Positions 21,501 to 28,881 of a stretch of DNA of 64,000 nucleotides are shown one piece after another; the first letter of the stretch is position 1; each line of letters opens with the position of its first letter. The DNA comes from Methylobacterium iners (GTDB lineage Bacteria > Pseudomonadota > Alphaproteobacteria > Rhizobiales > Beijerinckiaceae): the NCBI RefSeq assembly GCF_022179305.1, contig NZ_BPQP01000030.1, forward strand, positions 1 to 64,000, given 5' to 3'. The translations under genes and the position numbers were made by a program. Below the pieces are notes generated by a model. It did not search any database. It was not told where the DNA came from and worked only from the letters and a program-made list of their open reading frames with translations.

Positions 21501-24500
21501 GAGGATGAGGTCGGCGGTCGGCGCGTCGTTCACGGGCGCGACGGTGACGGTCACGCTTGCGGTGGCGGTACCGCCGTTGCCGTCCGAGATCGTGTAGGTG
21601 ATGGTGTCGGTGCCGTTGAAGTTCGGGCTCGGCGTGTAGGTCAGGGTGCCGTTGGCGTTGATCGCGACGCTGCCGTTTCCGGCGAAGGCCGACGACACGG
21701 TGAGGGCGTCGCCGTCCGGGTCAAGGTCGTTGGCAAGAACCACGACCGTGACGGACCCATCCTCGCTGGTCGCCGCCGTGTCGGCCGCCGCGTCTGGCGC
21801 TGGGTTCGTGACCGTCCAGGTGAAGCTGCGCTGGACCGAGCCGCCATTGCCGTCGGAGGCGGTGATCGCGACGGTGTAGGTGCCGCCATTCGACTGGCTG
21901 GCGTCGCGGGTGAGCGTGCCGGTGATCCGGCCAACGGCATCGATCGCGAGCCCTGGCGGCAGGCCCGTGGCGGAGAAGCTTAGCGTGTCGCCGTCCAGGT
22001 CCGAGAAGAAGGGGCCGAGCGGCACGTTCACGGCGCGCCCGTCCTGGTTGGCGCGGTCGGCGAGGATAGGGTCCGCGGTCGGCGTGTCGTTGACCGGATT
22101 GACGACGACCGTGACGCTTGCGGTGGCGGTGCCGCCGTTGCCGTCCAAGATCGCGTAGGTGATGGTGTCGGTGCCGTGGAAGTTCGGGTTCGGCGTGTAG
22201 GTCAGCGTGCCGTCGGCGTTGATGGTGACGCTGCCGCGGCTGGCCTGGGCGGCGGTGACGCTGAGGGTGTCGCCGTCCGGGTCGATGTCGTTGCCGAGCA
22301 CGCTGATGGTGACGGAGTCGTCCTCGGCGACGCTGGCGGTGTCGGGCACCGCGTCGGGCGCCGGATTGAGGATCGTCCAGGTGAAGCTGCGCTGGACCGA
22401 TTCCCCGCTCGGATCGGTGGCCCTGATGGTGACGGTGTAGGGGCTGCCCAGGCTGGCGTTCCTGGCCACCGTGCCCTCGACCAGGCCCGTGGCCGTGTTG
22501 AGCGTCAGGCCCGGCGGCAGGTTGGCGGCCGAGAACGTCAGCGCGTCGCCGTCCAGGTCCGAGAAGGCGGCGCGGAAGTCGACGGCCTTGGTCTCCCCGT
22601 CGCTGTTGGTCCGGTTGGCCAGCACGATGGCGGTGGGCGCGTCGTTGGCCGGCGCCACCGTGACCGTGACGGAGGCCGTGGCGGTGCCGCCGTTGCCGTC
22701 CGCGATGGTGTAGGTGATCGTGTCGCTGCCGTGGAAGTTCGGGGCCGGCGCGTAGCGCAGCGTGCCGTCGGCGTTGATGATGACCGCGCCGTGGCTGGCG
22801 GAGGCGGCGGTGACGCTGAGCGTGTCGCCGTCCGGGTCGGTGTCGTTGGTCAGCACGCTGATGGTGACGGGGGTGTCCTCGGTCGTGCCCGCGGTGTCGG
22901 GGGCGGCATCCGGGAAGGGGTTGGTGACCCGCCAAGAGAAGCTGCGGCTGACGGTGCCGCCGGTGCCGTCGGCGGCGGTGACCGCGACGGTGTAGGTGCC
23001 GCCCGTGCCGCCCTGGCTGGCGTTGCGGGTCAGGGTGCCCTCGATCAGTCCCGTGGCGGTGTTGAGCGTCAGGCCGGGCGGCAGGCCGGTGGCGGTGTAG
23101 GTGAGCGTCTGCCCGTCGGCGTCGGCGAAGAAGGGGCCGAGCGGCAGGCTGACCGCCTCGTTGTCGAGGCTGGCCCGGTCGACCAGCGGATCGGCGGTGG
23201 GGGCGTCGTTGACGGGGGTGACGGTGATCGTGACGGAGGCGGTGGCGGCGGCGCCCTGGGCGTCGACGATCCGGTAGGAGATCGTGTCGGTGCCGTGGAA
23301 GTTGGGGTTCGGGGTGTAGGTCAGGGTGCCGTCGGGGTTGATCGTGACGGAGCCGCGGCCGGCGGCGGCGTTGGTGATGGTGAGCGTGTCGCCGTCGGGA
23401 TCGCGGTCGTTGGCCAGCACCGCGATCGTGATCGCCGTGTCCTCCACAATCGTCACCGCATCGGCGATCGCGTCCGGTGCCGGATTCGTGACCGCCCAGC
23501 TGAAGGAGCGCTGGACCGAACCGCCCTTGCCGTCCGACGCCGTGACGGTGACGGCGTAAGGTCCCGACCGGCTGGCGTCCCGCTCCAGCGTGCCGGTAAT
23601 CCGTCCCGTAGCCGCGTCGATCGCGAGCCCCGGGGGCAGGTTGGTGGCCGTGTAGCTCAGCGGGTCGCCGTCGATGTCGGTGAAGAAGGGCGCGAGCGGC
23701 AGGTTGATCGCCTCGTTGTCGAGGCTGGTGCGGTTCGCGATGGGGTCGGCGGTGGGGATGTCGTTGATGGCGGCGACGGTGACGGTGACGGTGGCCGTGG
23801 CGGTGGCGCCCTGACTATCCGAGATGGTGTAGGTGATGGTGTCGGTGCCGTTGAAGTTCGGGGCCGGCGTGTAGCGCAGCGTGCCGTCGGCGTTGATGGT
23901 GACGGAGCCCCGCCCGGCGCTGGCCGCGGTGACCGTGAGCGCGTCGCCGTCCGCATCGGTGTCGTTGGCCAGCACGGTGATCGTGACCGGCGTGTCCTCG
24001 TTCGTGGCCGCGGTGTCGGGCACCGCGTCCGGAACCGGGTTGGTCACCGTCCAGGTGAAGATCTTCGTGGCCGAGCCGCCATTGCCGTCCGCGGCCGTCA
24101 GCGTGACGGTGTAGACGCCGCCCGATCCGCCCTGGCTGGCGTTGCGGGCGAGGGTGCCGGTGATCTGGCCCGTCGACGCGTTGATCGAGAGGCCGGGCGG
24201 CAGGCCGGCGGCCGTGTAGGTCAGGCTGTCGCCGTCGACATCGTTGAAGACCTGCCGCGCGTCGAACGTCACGGCCTGGTTGTCGGCGTTGCTCCGGTTG
24301 AGCGGCGCGTCGACGAAGGCCCGCACGGTGCCGTTGGCCTGATCGGGTCCGTTATCGTTGAAGCTGCGCACCGTCACCGTGTTCTGACCGGCATTCAGAA
24401 CCGGCACGACGAAGTTGCCTGCGACCAGCGTCATGCGCTCGAGCTGGGTCGAGCTCGCCGTCCGGGTGCCCCAGACCTCGACGCCGGCGCTCGTGATGAT

Positions 24501-27500
24501 GAACTGGATGCGCGGAAGGCCGTTGGAGTTGCCGGTCCAAGGCGTTTGGATGTCGCCTCCGCCGACGAAGCGGACCATCGTGTCGGTCCGTCCCGCATTG
24601 GTGTCGTCGGTGCTGTTGAGGTTGGTGGCCTCGAACTCGAACCCCGAGGTCGGCGCGATGTTGGTGCCGTTGACCAGGATCGTGCCGCTGTTGTCCAGGA
24701 TGGTGATGTCGACCACGATCCGCGTCGCCGCCGGATCGGCGCCGGCCGGCACGTCGAAGTTGCGGACGTAATCGATCTGCGGGGTGCCCGTGGCGATCGT
24801 GCCGTTCGAGAAGGTCGCGTTGGCCTCGCCGGCGTTGAAGGCACCGTTCGCGTTGGTGTCGACGTAGACGGTGGCCCCCGCGGTGCCGGCCACGGTCGGG
24901 GCGGGGTTCGTCACCGTGTAGGTGAAGGTCGTCTCGACGAAAGCGCCGCCGGCATCCGTCCCGCGCACCGTCACCGTGTGGACGCCGCCCGTGCCGCCCT
25001 GCGAGGCGTTCGCCGCGAGACGCCCCGAGATTACGCCCGTCGATCCGTTGATCGACAGGCCGGCGGGCAGCCCCGTGGCCGAATAGGTCAGGCTGCCGTC
25101 GACGTCCGCGAAGCTGCCGGCCACCGAGAAGGAGGCGTTCGTGGCGTCGATCCCGCTGCGGTTCGGCAGACCGGTGGTCGTGGGCGCGTCGTTCACCGCC
25201 GCGACCGTGAGGGCGACGGTATCCGTGTCCGTCCGCGTCCCGCCGGTCCCGCTATTGCCGTTGTCGCTGGTCGTCACCGTCAGGGTGACCGCGCCGTTGT
25301 AGTTGGCCGGGGGCGTGTAGACCGTGTTGTTGAGGGCCGCGTTGATCTGGCTCGCCGGGCCGGTCAGGGTCACCGTTCCCGTGCCGTTGCCCGTGACCGT
25401 GACGCCGCTGGTCGAGCCGAGGGTGAGGATACCCTGCGGGACCGAAAGGGTGGTCGTGAGTGCGGCGCCGCCCGCGTCGAGGTCGGCAACCGTGATCGCG
25501 GTGGCCCCTACGAAGGTGAGGGTGGCGTCCTCGTTGATCGTCTGCGGGCCAGGCACGGTGTTGACCGGCGCATCGTTCACGGCCGTGACCGTGATGCCCA
25601 CGGTGTCGGTGTCGCTGCGCATCCCACCCGTGCCGGTGTTGCCGTTGTCGGAGGTGGTCACCGTCAGCGTGACCGCGCCGTTGTAATTCGCCGGCGGAGC
25701 ATAGACCGTGTTGTTCAGCGCCGCGTTGATCTGCGCTGCCGTGCCGGTCACCGTCACGCTGCCTGTGCCGTTGCCCGTGACGGTGACGCCGCTCGTCGAG
25801 CCGAGGGTCAGCATGCCCTGCGGGACGGAGAGGGTCGTGGTGAGCGTGCCGGCTCCGGCGTCCACGTCCGAGACCGTGATCGCAGTGGCCCCCGTGAAGG
25901 TGAGCGTCGTGTCCTCGTTGATCGTCTGGGAGGCCGGCACGGTGTTGATCGGCGCGTCATTCACCGCCGTGACCGTGATGCCTACGGTGTCGGTGTCGCT
26001 GCGCGTTCCGCCCGAACCGGTATTGCCGTTGTCGGAAGTGGCCACTGTCAGGGCGAGCGCGCCATTGTAGTTGGCTGGGGGCGTGTAGATCGTGCCGCCC
26101 AGCGCCGCGTTGATCTGTGCCGCCGTGCCGGTCACGGTCACGCTGCCGGTACCGTTACCCGTGACCGTCACCCCGCTCGTGGAGCCGAGGGTGAGGATCC
26201 CCTGCGGGACCGAGAGCGTGGTCGTCAGCGTGCCGGCTCCGGCGTCCACGTCCGAGACCGTGATCGCAGTGACCCCTGCGAAGGTGAGGGAGGTGTCCTC
26301 GTTGATCGTCTGCGGCCCCGGCACCGTGTTCACCGGCGCGTCGTTGACGGGAGCGACCGTCAGGGCGACGGTGTCCGTGTCGGTCCGCGTCCCGCCCGTC
26401 CCCGTGCCGCCGTTGTCGGACGTGGTCACCGTCAGGGAGACGGCGCCGTTGTAGTTGGCCGGAGGCGTGTAGACCGTGCCGCTCAGCGCCGCGGTGATCT
26501 GTGCCGCCGTGCCGGTCACCGTCACGCTGCCGGTTCCGTTGCCCGTGACCGTCACCCCGCTCGTCGAACCGAGGGTAAGGATTCCTTGCGGGACCGAGAG
26601 CGTGGTGGTGAGCGCGGTCGCCCCCGCGTCGAGATCGGCGACGGTGATCGCGTTCGCCCCCGCGAAGGTGAAGGAGGCGTCCTCGTCGAAAGTCTGCGCG
26701 CTCGGCACCGTGTTGACCGGCGCATCGTTGACGGACGTGACCGCGATCGTGGAGCGCGCAGCGGTGCCGGTGATGCCGTCGCTCGTCACGCTGATGTCGA
26801 TCAGGCGGGCGCTGGTGTCGGGCGCCTCGCTCGTGCTCGCGAAGCTGATCGCCCGCAGCGCCGTCTGGTAATCCGCGGCCGGCCGCGCGCCGGTTAGCGT
26901 GAGCGTGGTCACGCCGCCGCTGGTGCTCTGGGAGGCCGTGATGCCGGTGGGAAGCGTGCCGACGCTGAGGACATCGCCGGCCTGGGCGTTCGTGAGCACC
27001 ACGGTGGCGCTGCTCACGGTGGCGCCCGTGTTCGAGATCGTGACGTCGGTGTCGACGATCGGGATGCCCGCGCCGTTCTCGGCGTAGCTCGCCTGATAGC
27101 CGGCGCCCGTGGCGCCGCTGGAATTATTGGCGTCGAGGTCGATCTTCGGGATCGACTTCGTCGCGGGGTTTGTGATGACTAGATCGCCGTCGCCATCGTG
27201 ACTGAAGGCGGCGGCACCAGTTAAGTTGTTGGCGGCGAGATCGTAGGTGATCTCCCAGGAGGAGACGTTGGTCCAGGTGTAGCGGATCGTCGAGGGTGGC
27301 AGCGGATCTTGGGGTTCCTCGTTCTGCGTTCCGGCAGCTCGAACCAAGTTATTGGTCGTGCTGATCTGCAGATGGGTATCTGCCGCAGTCGTGAAGGACG
27401 TAAGTCCGGTCTGTGAAGCAGTCACGCTCTCGCGCGGACCGGTATTGCCGTCGATGCCGTCGATGTCGGCAATCTGGAAATTGATATCGGCCGCCAGTGC

Positions 27501-28703
27501 CTGTCCGTTGTCTGCGCGCACGAGATCCCACCGCACGCGTAGCTGAGCCGCTTGGTTGGCTGGGGTGGTCGCCGCGTTGGTGGAGCGTAGCAGAATCTGA
27601 GCGTCGTCTCCGTTCGTGCTGAAAGTGACGGCATCGTCGCTCTGTCCCATTGCGACCACGGTGGCCCGCAGCGACACGGTTACCCCGCCGACGTTGCCAG
27701 CGTTGGCCCAGGTGGCGACGGAGCCCAGCACGTTATTATTTACCGCGAAGGCATTGTTCGATCCCGCGATCGTGTTACCGGCGCCATCGCGAACCGTAGG
27801 ATTACCCGAGATCGTGATCGTCGCCGGCGCGAAGGCATGGACCCATTCGCGCTGGGCCGCCTCGTCGATCGCGACGCCGGACTCGATCATCCCCTGGTGG
27901 ACCTCGAGATCCCAGTCCGCGTTCAGGGAGGCGTGGCCGGTGGCGTCGTGGGAGGCCGCGATGTCGGCGCCGGTGGCGTCCGCCAGGAGCCGGACCGCCT
28001 CGCGGCCTTGCTCGCCCTCGCCGAAGTCGCAGCCGTAGACCAGGATGTCGGCCTCAGGCGAAAGGGCGGCGCGCAGGCTCGCCAGCGCCTCCGCATGCAT
28101 TCCCTGCCGAAGGGTGTCGGCGTTCAGGACGCCGCTTCCCAGACGCAGCTCGCCCTCGGTGCCGTGGGCCAGGATGTGGATGGCGTCGATGCCCTCGCGC
28201 CCCCGGAGCGCCTCGGCGATCTGTTCGATGCCGTCCCGGCTGAGGTCGATGAGCAGCACCTCCGCATTCGCGGGAGCGCCGCGCAGCAGCACGTCGAGAT
28301 CCGGGACGCGGGAATCGATGACCAGGAGCTCCTGGCGCGGCGCGGCTTCGGGTTGGACGGGAGCGGGGTCCTGGGGCGCTTCCGCGCATTCGGACGTTTG
28401 CTGGCTCGTCTCCGCCGCGGCATTCGCCCTGGGATCGCCCGAGGCTGCCGGCTGCACCTCCTCGCCGGCCGGTGCGGCGCCCGCGTCGCCCGCCGCCATC
28501 TTCGCATCCGTGGCTCCGCAAGCCACCGTCGCGGTGTTCACCTCGGCCATCGTCTCGCCGGCGGCGGCATCGAAGACCATGCGCGGCTCGAGCGCGCGAA
28601 TCGGTGCGGCGCGGCCTTGCGGCCGCGGGGACGAGCCAGGCTGGTCGGGGGGGCTGGACGCGGCGTCGACGGTCTTGGAACGGCGGGTCGAGCGCTTCAG
28701 CAT
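12549..28703 (-). CDS. Giant repeat surface protein: LEPR motif, DUF4347, Ig/cadherin-like array (5384 aa)
   Basis: An uninterrupted 5384-residue protein. There is no Sec signal; the N-terminus is basic and carries LEPRMVFDAA at residues 38-47, a motif found at the head of many giant exported repeat proteins. A DUF4347 domain spans about 125-290 with IHILAHG and ILVYGCDFG. A non-repeated beta-rich section follows, then four 128-residue repeats, then a unique insert, then a long alternating array: I count 20 putative-Ig (He_PIG) modules ending in FTWTVTNPAPDA-like motifs, 19 of them paired with tandem-95/cadherin-like modules (EDTPVTI..LANDTDPDGD..). The last 300 or so residues are unique. I see no RTX GGxGxD nonapeptides. 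It is probably a surface adhesin or biofilm matrix protein; function is inferred from architecture and from the export genes around it. Confidence 0.9.
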   Translation of the reverse strand: MLKRSTRRSKTVDAASSPPDQPGSSPRPQGRAAPIRALEPRMVFDAAAGETMAEVNTATVACGATDAKMAAGDAGAAPAGEEVQPAASGDPRANAAAETSQQTSECAEAPQDPAPVQPEAAPRQELLVIDSRVPDLDVLLRGAPANAEVLLIDLSRDGIEQIAEALRGREGIDAIHILAHGTEGELRLGSGVLNADTLRQGMHAEALASLRAALSPEADILVYGCDFGEGEQGREAVRLLADATGADIAASHDATGHASLNADWDLEVHQGMIESGVAIDEAAQREWVHAFAPATITISGNPTVRDGAGNTIAGSNNAFAVNNNVLGSVATWANAGNVGGVTVSLRATVVAMGQSDDAVTFSTNGDDAQILLRSTNAATTPANQAAQLRVRWDLVRADNGQALAADINFQIADIDGIDGNTGPRESVTASQTGLTSFTTAADTHLQISTTNNLVRAAGTQNEEPQDPLPPSTIRYTWTNVSSWEITYDLAANNLTGAAAFSHDGDGDLVITNPATKSIPKIDLDANNSSGATGAGYQASYAENGAGIPIVDTDVTISNTGATVSSATVVLTNAQAGDVLSVGTLPTGITASQSTSGGVTTLTLTGARPAADYQTALRAISFASTSEAPDTSARLIDISVTSDGITGTAARSTIAVTSVNDAPVNTVPSAQTFDEDASFTFAGANAITVADLDAGATALTTTLSVPQGILTLGSTSGVTVTGNGTGSVTVTGTAAQITAALSGTVYTPPANYNGAVSLTVTTSDNGGTGTGGTRTDTDTVALTVAPVNDAPVNTVPGPQTINEDTSLTFAGVTAITVSDVDAGAGTLTTTLSVPQGILTLGSTSGVTVTGNGTGSVTVTGTAAQINAALGGTIYTPPANYNGALALTVATSDNGNTGSGGTRSDTDTVGITVTAVNDAPINTVPASQTINEDTTLTFTGATAITVSDVDAGAGTLTTTLSVPQGMLTLGSTSGVTVTGNGTGSVTVTGTAAQINAALNNTVYAPPANYNGAVTLTVTTSDNGNTGTGGMRSDTDTVGITVTAVNDAPVNTVPGPQTINEDATLTFVGATAITVADLDAGGAALTTTLSVPQGILTLGSTSGVTVTGNGTGTVTLTGPASQINAALNNTVYTPPANYNGAVTLTVTTSDNGNSGTGGTRTDTDTVALTVAAVNDAPTTTGLPNRSGIDATNASFSVAGSFADVDGSLTYSATGLPAGLSINGSTGVISGRLAANASQGGTGGVHTVTVRGTDAGGAFVETTFTYTVTNPAPTVAGTAGATVYVDTNANGAFNAGEANATFSNGTIATGTPQIDYVRNFDVPAGADPAATRIVVDITILDNSGTILVNGTNIAPTSGFEFEATNLNSTDDTNAGRTDTMVRFVGGGDIQTPWTGNSNGLPRIQFIITSAGVEVWGTRTASSTQLERMTLVAGNFVVPVLNAGQNTVTVRSFNDNGPDQANGTVRAFVDAPLNRSNADNQAVTFDARQVFNDVDGDSLTYTAAGLPPGLSINASTGQITGTLARNASQGGSGGVYTVTLTAADGNGGSATKIFTWTVTNPVPDAVPDTAATNEDTPVTITVLANDTDADGDALTVTAASAGRGSVTINADGTLRYTPAPNFNGTDTITYTISDSQGATATATVTVTVAAINDIPTADPIANRTSLDNEAINLPLAPFFTDIDGDPLSYTATNLPPGLAIDAATGRITGTLERDASRSGPYAVTVTASDGKGGSVQRSFSWAVTNPAPDAIADAVTIVEDTAITIAVLANDRDPDGDTLTITNAAAGRGSVTINPDGTLTYTPNPNFHGTDTISYRIVDAQGAAATASVTITVTPVNDAPTADPLVDRASLDNEAVSLPLGPFFADADGQTLTYTATGLPPGLTLNTATGLIEGTLTRNASQGGTGGTYTVAVTAADGTGGTVSRSFSWRVTNPFPDAAPDTAGTTEDTPVTISVLTNDTDPDGDTLSVTAASASHGAVIINADGTLRYAPAPNFHGSDTITYTIADGNGGTATASVTVTVAPANDAPTAIVLANRTNSDGETKAVDFRAAFSDLDGDALTFSAANLPPGLTLNTATGLVEGTVARNASLGSPYTVTIRATDPSGESVQRSFTWTILNPAPDAVPDTASVAEDDSVTISVLGNDIDPDGDTLSVTAAQASRGSVTINADGTLTYTPNPNFHGTDTITYAILDGNGGTATASVTVVVNPVNDTPTADPILADRANQDGRAVNVPLGPFFSDLDGDTLSFSATGLPPGLAIDAVGRITGTLTRDASQSNGGTYTVAITASDGNGGSVQRSFTWTVTNPAPDAAADTAATSEDGSVTVVVLANDLDPDGDALTVSSAFAGNGSVAINANGTLTYTPSPNFNGTDTITYTISDGNGGTATASVTVTVAPVNDAPTADLILANRTNLEGEAKSVDFRAVFADVDGDTLSFSATGLPPGLTIDPTTGRVTGTVSNTASQGSPYTVIIRATDPSGESVQRSFTWTILNPAPDAVPDGPLTTNEDTAITINVLANDTDPDGDTLTVTAASAPRGNVAINANGTLTYTPNPNFHGTDTITYAILDGNGGTATASVTVVVNPVNDTPAVDEIASRASLDNEAINLPLGSFFSDVDGTPLSFSATGLPPGLTLDTATGRITGTLARDASQSNGGTYTVTITASDGQGGSVAQTFAWTVTNPAPSAFADGPVTTNEDTAVTVSVLANDLDSDGDTLTITAASAPHGTVAINADGTLTYTPNTNFHGEDTITYTISDGNGGYSTTTVPVTVTPVNDAPTATPAPELSSEEGRPVSFTFAPLFADVDGDALTYSAIGLPPGVSIDSTTGRVSGTLASNASTGSPYAVTITASDGNGGTASTDFSWQISDLAPRPTNDAVSTPEGQSVEINVLANDADPRGTGLTVTTAQAAHGTVTIGAGGALTYTPIGDFNGPDRILYTVSDGTRSATAMVDVTVTPVNDAPVAGTIPTVTSRDAQFVSLPLGAYFSDLDAGDTRSFSATGLPAGLTIDPATGEILGTLARDASQGGTSGTYNVTVTVADTAGSTASTGFSWRVVNPAPDAFADTLTLSEDGNATINVLTNDTDPDGDTLAVTSASAGNGRVEIQANGTLLYYAPDSDYTGADTITYTVSDGNGGFATATVSVSVTPVNDAPAAQALVDRANLDGEAVVVPLAPFFSDIDRDALTFSATGLPAGLTINATTGEIAGNIDKAASTAMPVNGYVVRVTASDGQSSVFKDFRWVVANPAPDATPDTATTTEDMPVTITVVDDDIDPDADALSVTSASASHGVVVVNADGTLTYTPVGNFNGADTITYTISDGQGGFATATVDVTILPTNDAPTTDSLPVRTSLDGETLSLPLAPFFSDIDRGDTRSYSAAGLPPGLTLNAATGTISGTLTANASQGGAGGVYEVKVRVTDGAGAFAETTFDWRVTNTGPRAIADTLILAEDQSATINVLANDLDTDGDTLTIVPNSAFAGNGTVTIQPDGTLLYYAPDANYTGADTITYTVTDGNGGLATATVTVTVTPVNDAPTATAFVGRTNQDGEAVSLAVAAQFADIDGDILTYIATGLPPGLTIDTATGQITGTIDKGASAARPGGAYTVTITARDPSGAEITQAFTWTVTNPAPDAVPDTATTAEDTPVTINALANDTDTDGDTLAIVPNSASAGHGAVTINASGTLTYTPNTNFTGTDTITYTIADGDGGSATATVTVTVTPANDAPTAAAGAPRVNRDAEGVILSVAALFSDLDGDGLTYQAANLPPGLSLDPATGLITGTLAANASGGGTNGAYTVTLSARDPSGQVASTSFTWTVTNPAPDARADTLTLSEDGNATINVLANDLDPDGDVLTLVPGSAAAGNGRVEIQADGTLLYYAPDANYAGPDTITYTVTDGEGGFATATVTVTVQPLNDAPTLVALSDRASLDNESVSLPLRAFAADVDAGDTLTLAVTGLPPGLTFDAATGRIEGTLDRAASQGGAGGVYTVTVAATDGAGARAERTFTWTITNPAPDAWADAVTSPEDGSITINVLSNDVDADGDTLTVTQASAGNGTVAIQGNGTLVYYASDPNYFGTDTISYTVSDGQGGFATATVTVTVTPVNDAPTAGTLPARINQNGESIGAGLGAFFQDVDRGDRLAFAATGLPPGLVIDPAAGSISGTLPNNASRTGPYTVTVTATDEAGAAVSRTFTWTITGPSPEAVDDAATTLEDVPVTIDVLANDRDLGTATIVSASAGQGSVTINPDGTLTYRPAANAFGTDTITYAISDGQGGNGTAQVTVTVTPVNDAPIRVATLADQAGTDGAPVDLVLPRHVSEVDGDPLVYSAVDLPPGLSIDPATGRITGTLAADASLRSPYTVGIVASDGKGGDLVTTFTWTIANPAPTAADDAAATAEDVPVTLDVRTNDADADGDRLSVIAATALHGRVTANPDGTITYAPDANFHGSDTITYTISDGNGGTATASVAVTVTSVNDAPTANAPADRTDLEGEAQAIDFAPLFRDADGDALTFSATGLPPGLSIDPATGLVAGTVTTNASQGSPYVVSISAADGNGGSVTRTFNWTVTNPAPTAVADAVTTNEDTPVTINVLGNDVDPDADPLSIIAASAGNGSVAIGADGRLTYTPNGNFNGTDTITYTISDGQGGTATTTVTVAVTPVNDAPTAEALAARTDLEGEAKAIAFGPFFADGDGDALTFAATGLPPGLSIDPATGLVTGTVAKNASQSGPYAVTIEATDSSGAKAQRSFTWSVTNPVPDAVPDTAATNEDTPVTITVLANDTDADGDALTVTAASAGRGSVTINADGTLRYTPAPNFNGTDTITYTISDSQGATATATVTVTVAAVNDAPAAEGLADQSSLDADTVSIALASFFADADGQALTYAATGLPPGLSLDAVTGRIAGTLTRDASQGSPYAVSISAANGNGGSVTRTFAWAVANPAPSAAADDFAVDEDSVFVGTLLANDSDPDGDGIRIDEVPVSGPSQGSLVLRADGTFTYTPDPGATGKDSFRYQLRDADGATQVATVTITINAVNEAPRGTAAPARTTQDKPVTGEVTASDPDGDRLAFELAQPPASGSVVLQPGGRYLYVPEAGFSGNDLFRVRVSDGRGGSLVINVPVIVAAAAPTPVERVDPVIPPTAPAIVPLAPAPRSFELTPLPSLTAQGAVVDAVRGIGSLKSTAEAISADGAVVAAVNNAGSLGGATALDAARPIITQEVNRATPRGEGSLEASQDHGQPWFSARPFLGRSVDLDAGTNGGLSRAIGIQVEAIRHHDALVVNFRDLAPSRTGATVVEYRLTSADGRPLPAWLERGGASMYWGRPPANAQAVELVAEFVMSDGTVVKRSIRIDVDNAEIRTTPTPGPEAAAPAPLFSEQAAVASMSLPTDAMHARLERALGLM
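14209..14508 (-). repeat. Near-identical 300-base segment, copy A (partner at 23761)
   Basis: By eye this segment matches 23761-24060 at all but a handful of positions, with a constant offset of 9552 bases. Both encode the same cadherin-like module (TNEDTPVTITVLANDTDADG). Neighbouring units differ far more, so this pair looks like a recent copy or gene conversion within the array. Confidence 0.85.
23761..24060 (-). repeat. Near-identical 300-base segment, copy B (partner at 14209)
   Basis: Second member of the pair, in the same orientation and reading frame, 9552 bases from copy A. Recombination between the two would delete about 17 repeat units while leaving the frame open, because 9552 is divisible by three. 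Confidence 0.85.
25195..26735 (-). repeat. Four tandem 384-base repeats in the giant adhesin gene
   Basis: Four successive units, each exactly 384 bases (128 codons), encode a cadherin-like domain beginning VNDAPVNTVP and containing LTTTLSVPQG, LGSTSGVTVTG and YTPPANYNGA. The exact period and high similarity contrast with the more variable array downstream and point to recent tandem duplication in frame. Confidence 0.85.
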
Positions 28704-28881
28704 GACAGATCCGGACGGACATGTGGACGCGCGGCGCCCCGATTGCCGAACGCTAGGATTCGAGGGTTAACGAATTGTCCCTCCCCGCCCGGCGCGCGTG
28801 GACACGAACGCGTGTTCCGCATGCATTATGCGATGTGGTCACCAGCGGCTTGCCCCGACCCGACAGGGTGGCCCTGACCGA

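Larger units (their letters stand above)
13620..24240 (-). repeat. Coding tandem array of about 19 He_PIG plus cadherin-like units
   Basis: The middle of the giant gene repeats with a period of roughly 555-590 bases (185-196 residues). Each unit encodes one putative-Ig module (..LPPGLxIDxxTGxITGT..) and one tandem-95/cadherin-like module (..GTDTITYTISDGNGG..VNDAPTA). Unit lengths vary by a few codons, so the array has drifted, but some units are almost identical in DNA (see 14209-14508 and 23761-24060). A final lone tandem-95 module closes the array near 13400-13650. Confidence 0.85.

Noticed and set aside
22176-26897. A 1573-codon open frame on the plus strand opposite the adhesin gene, plus many shorter ones at regular intervals
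   Set aside because: The composition (Arg, Gly, Val, Asp-rich repeats) and spacing mirror the adhesin repeats in antisense. High-GC codon bias keeps the opposite frame open; there is no ribosome-binding site or family match.
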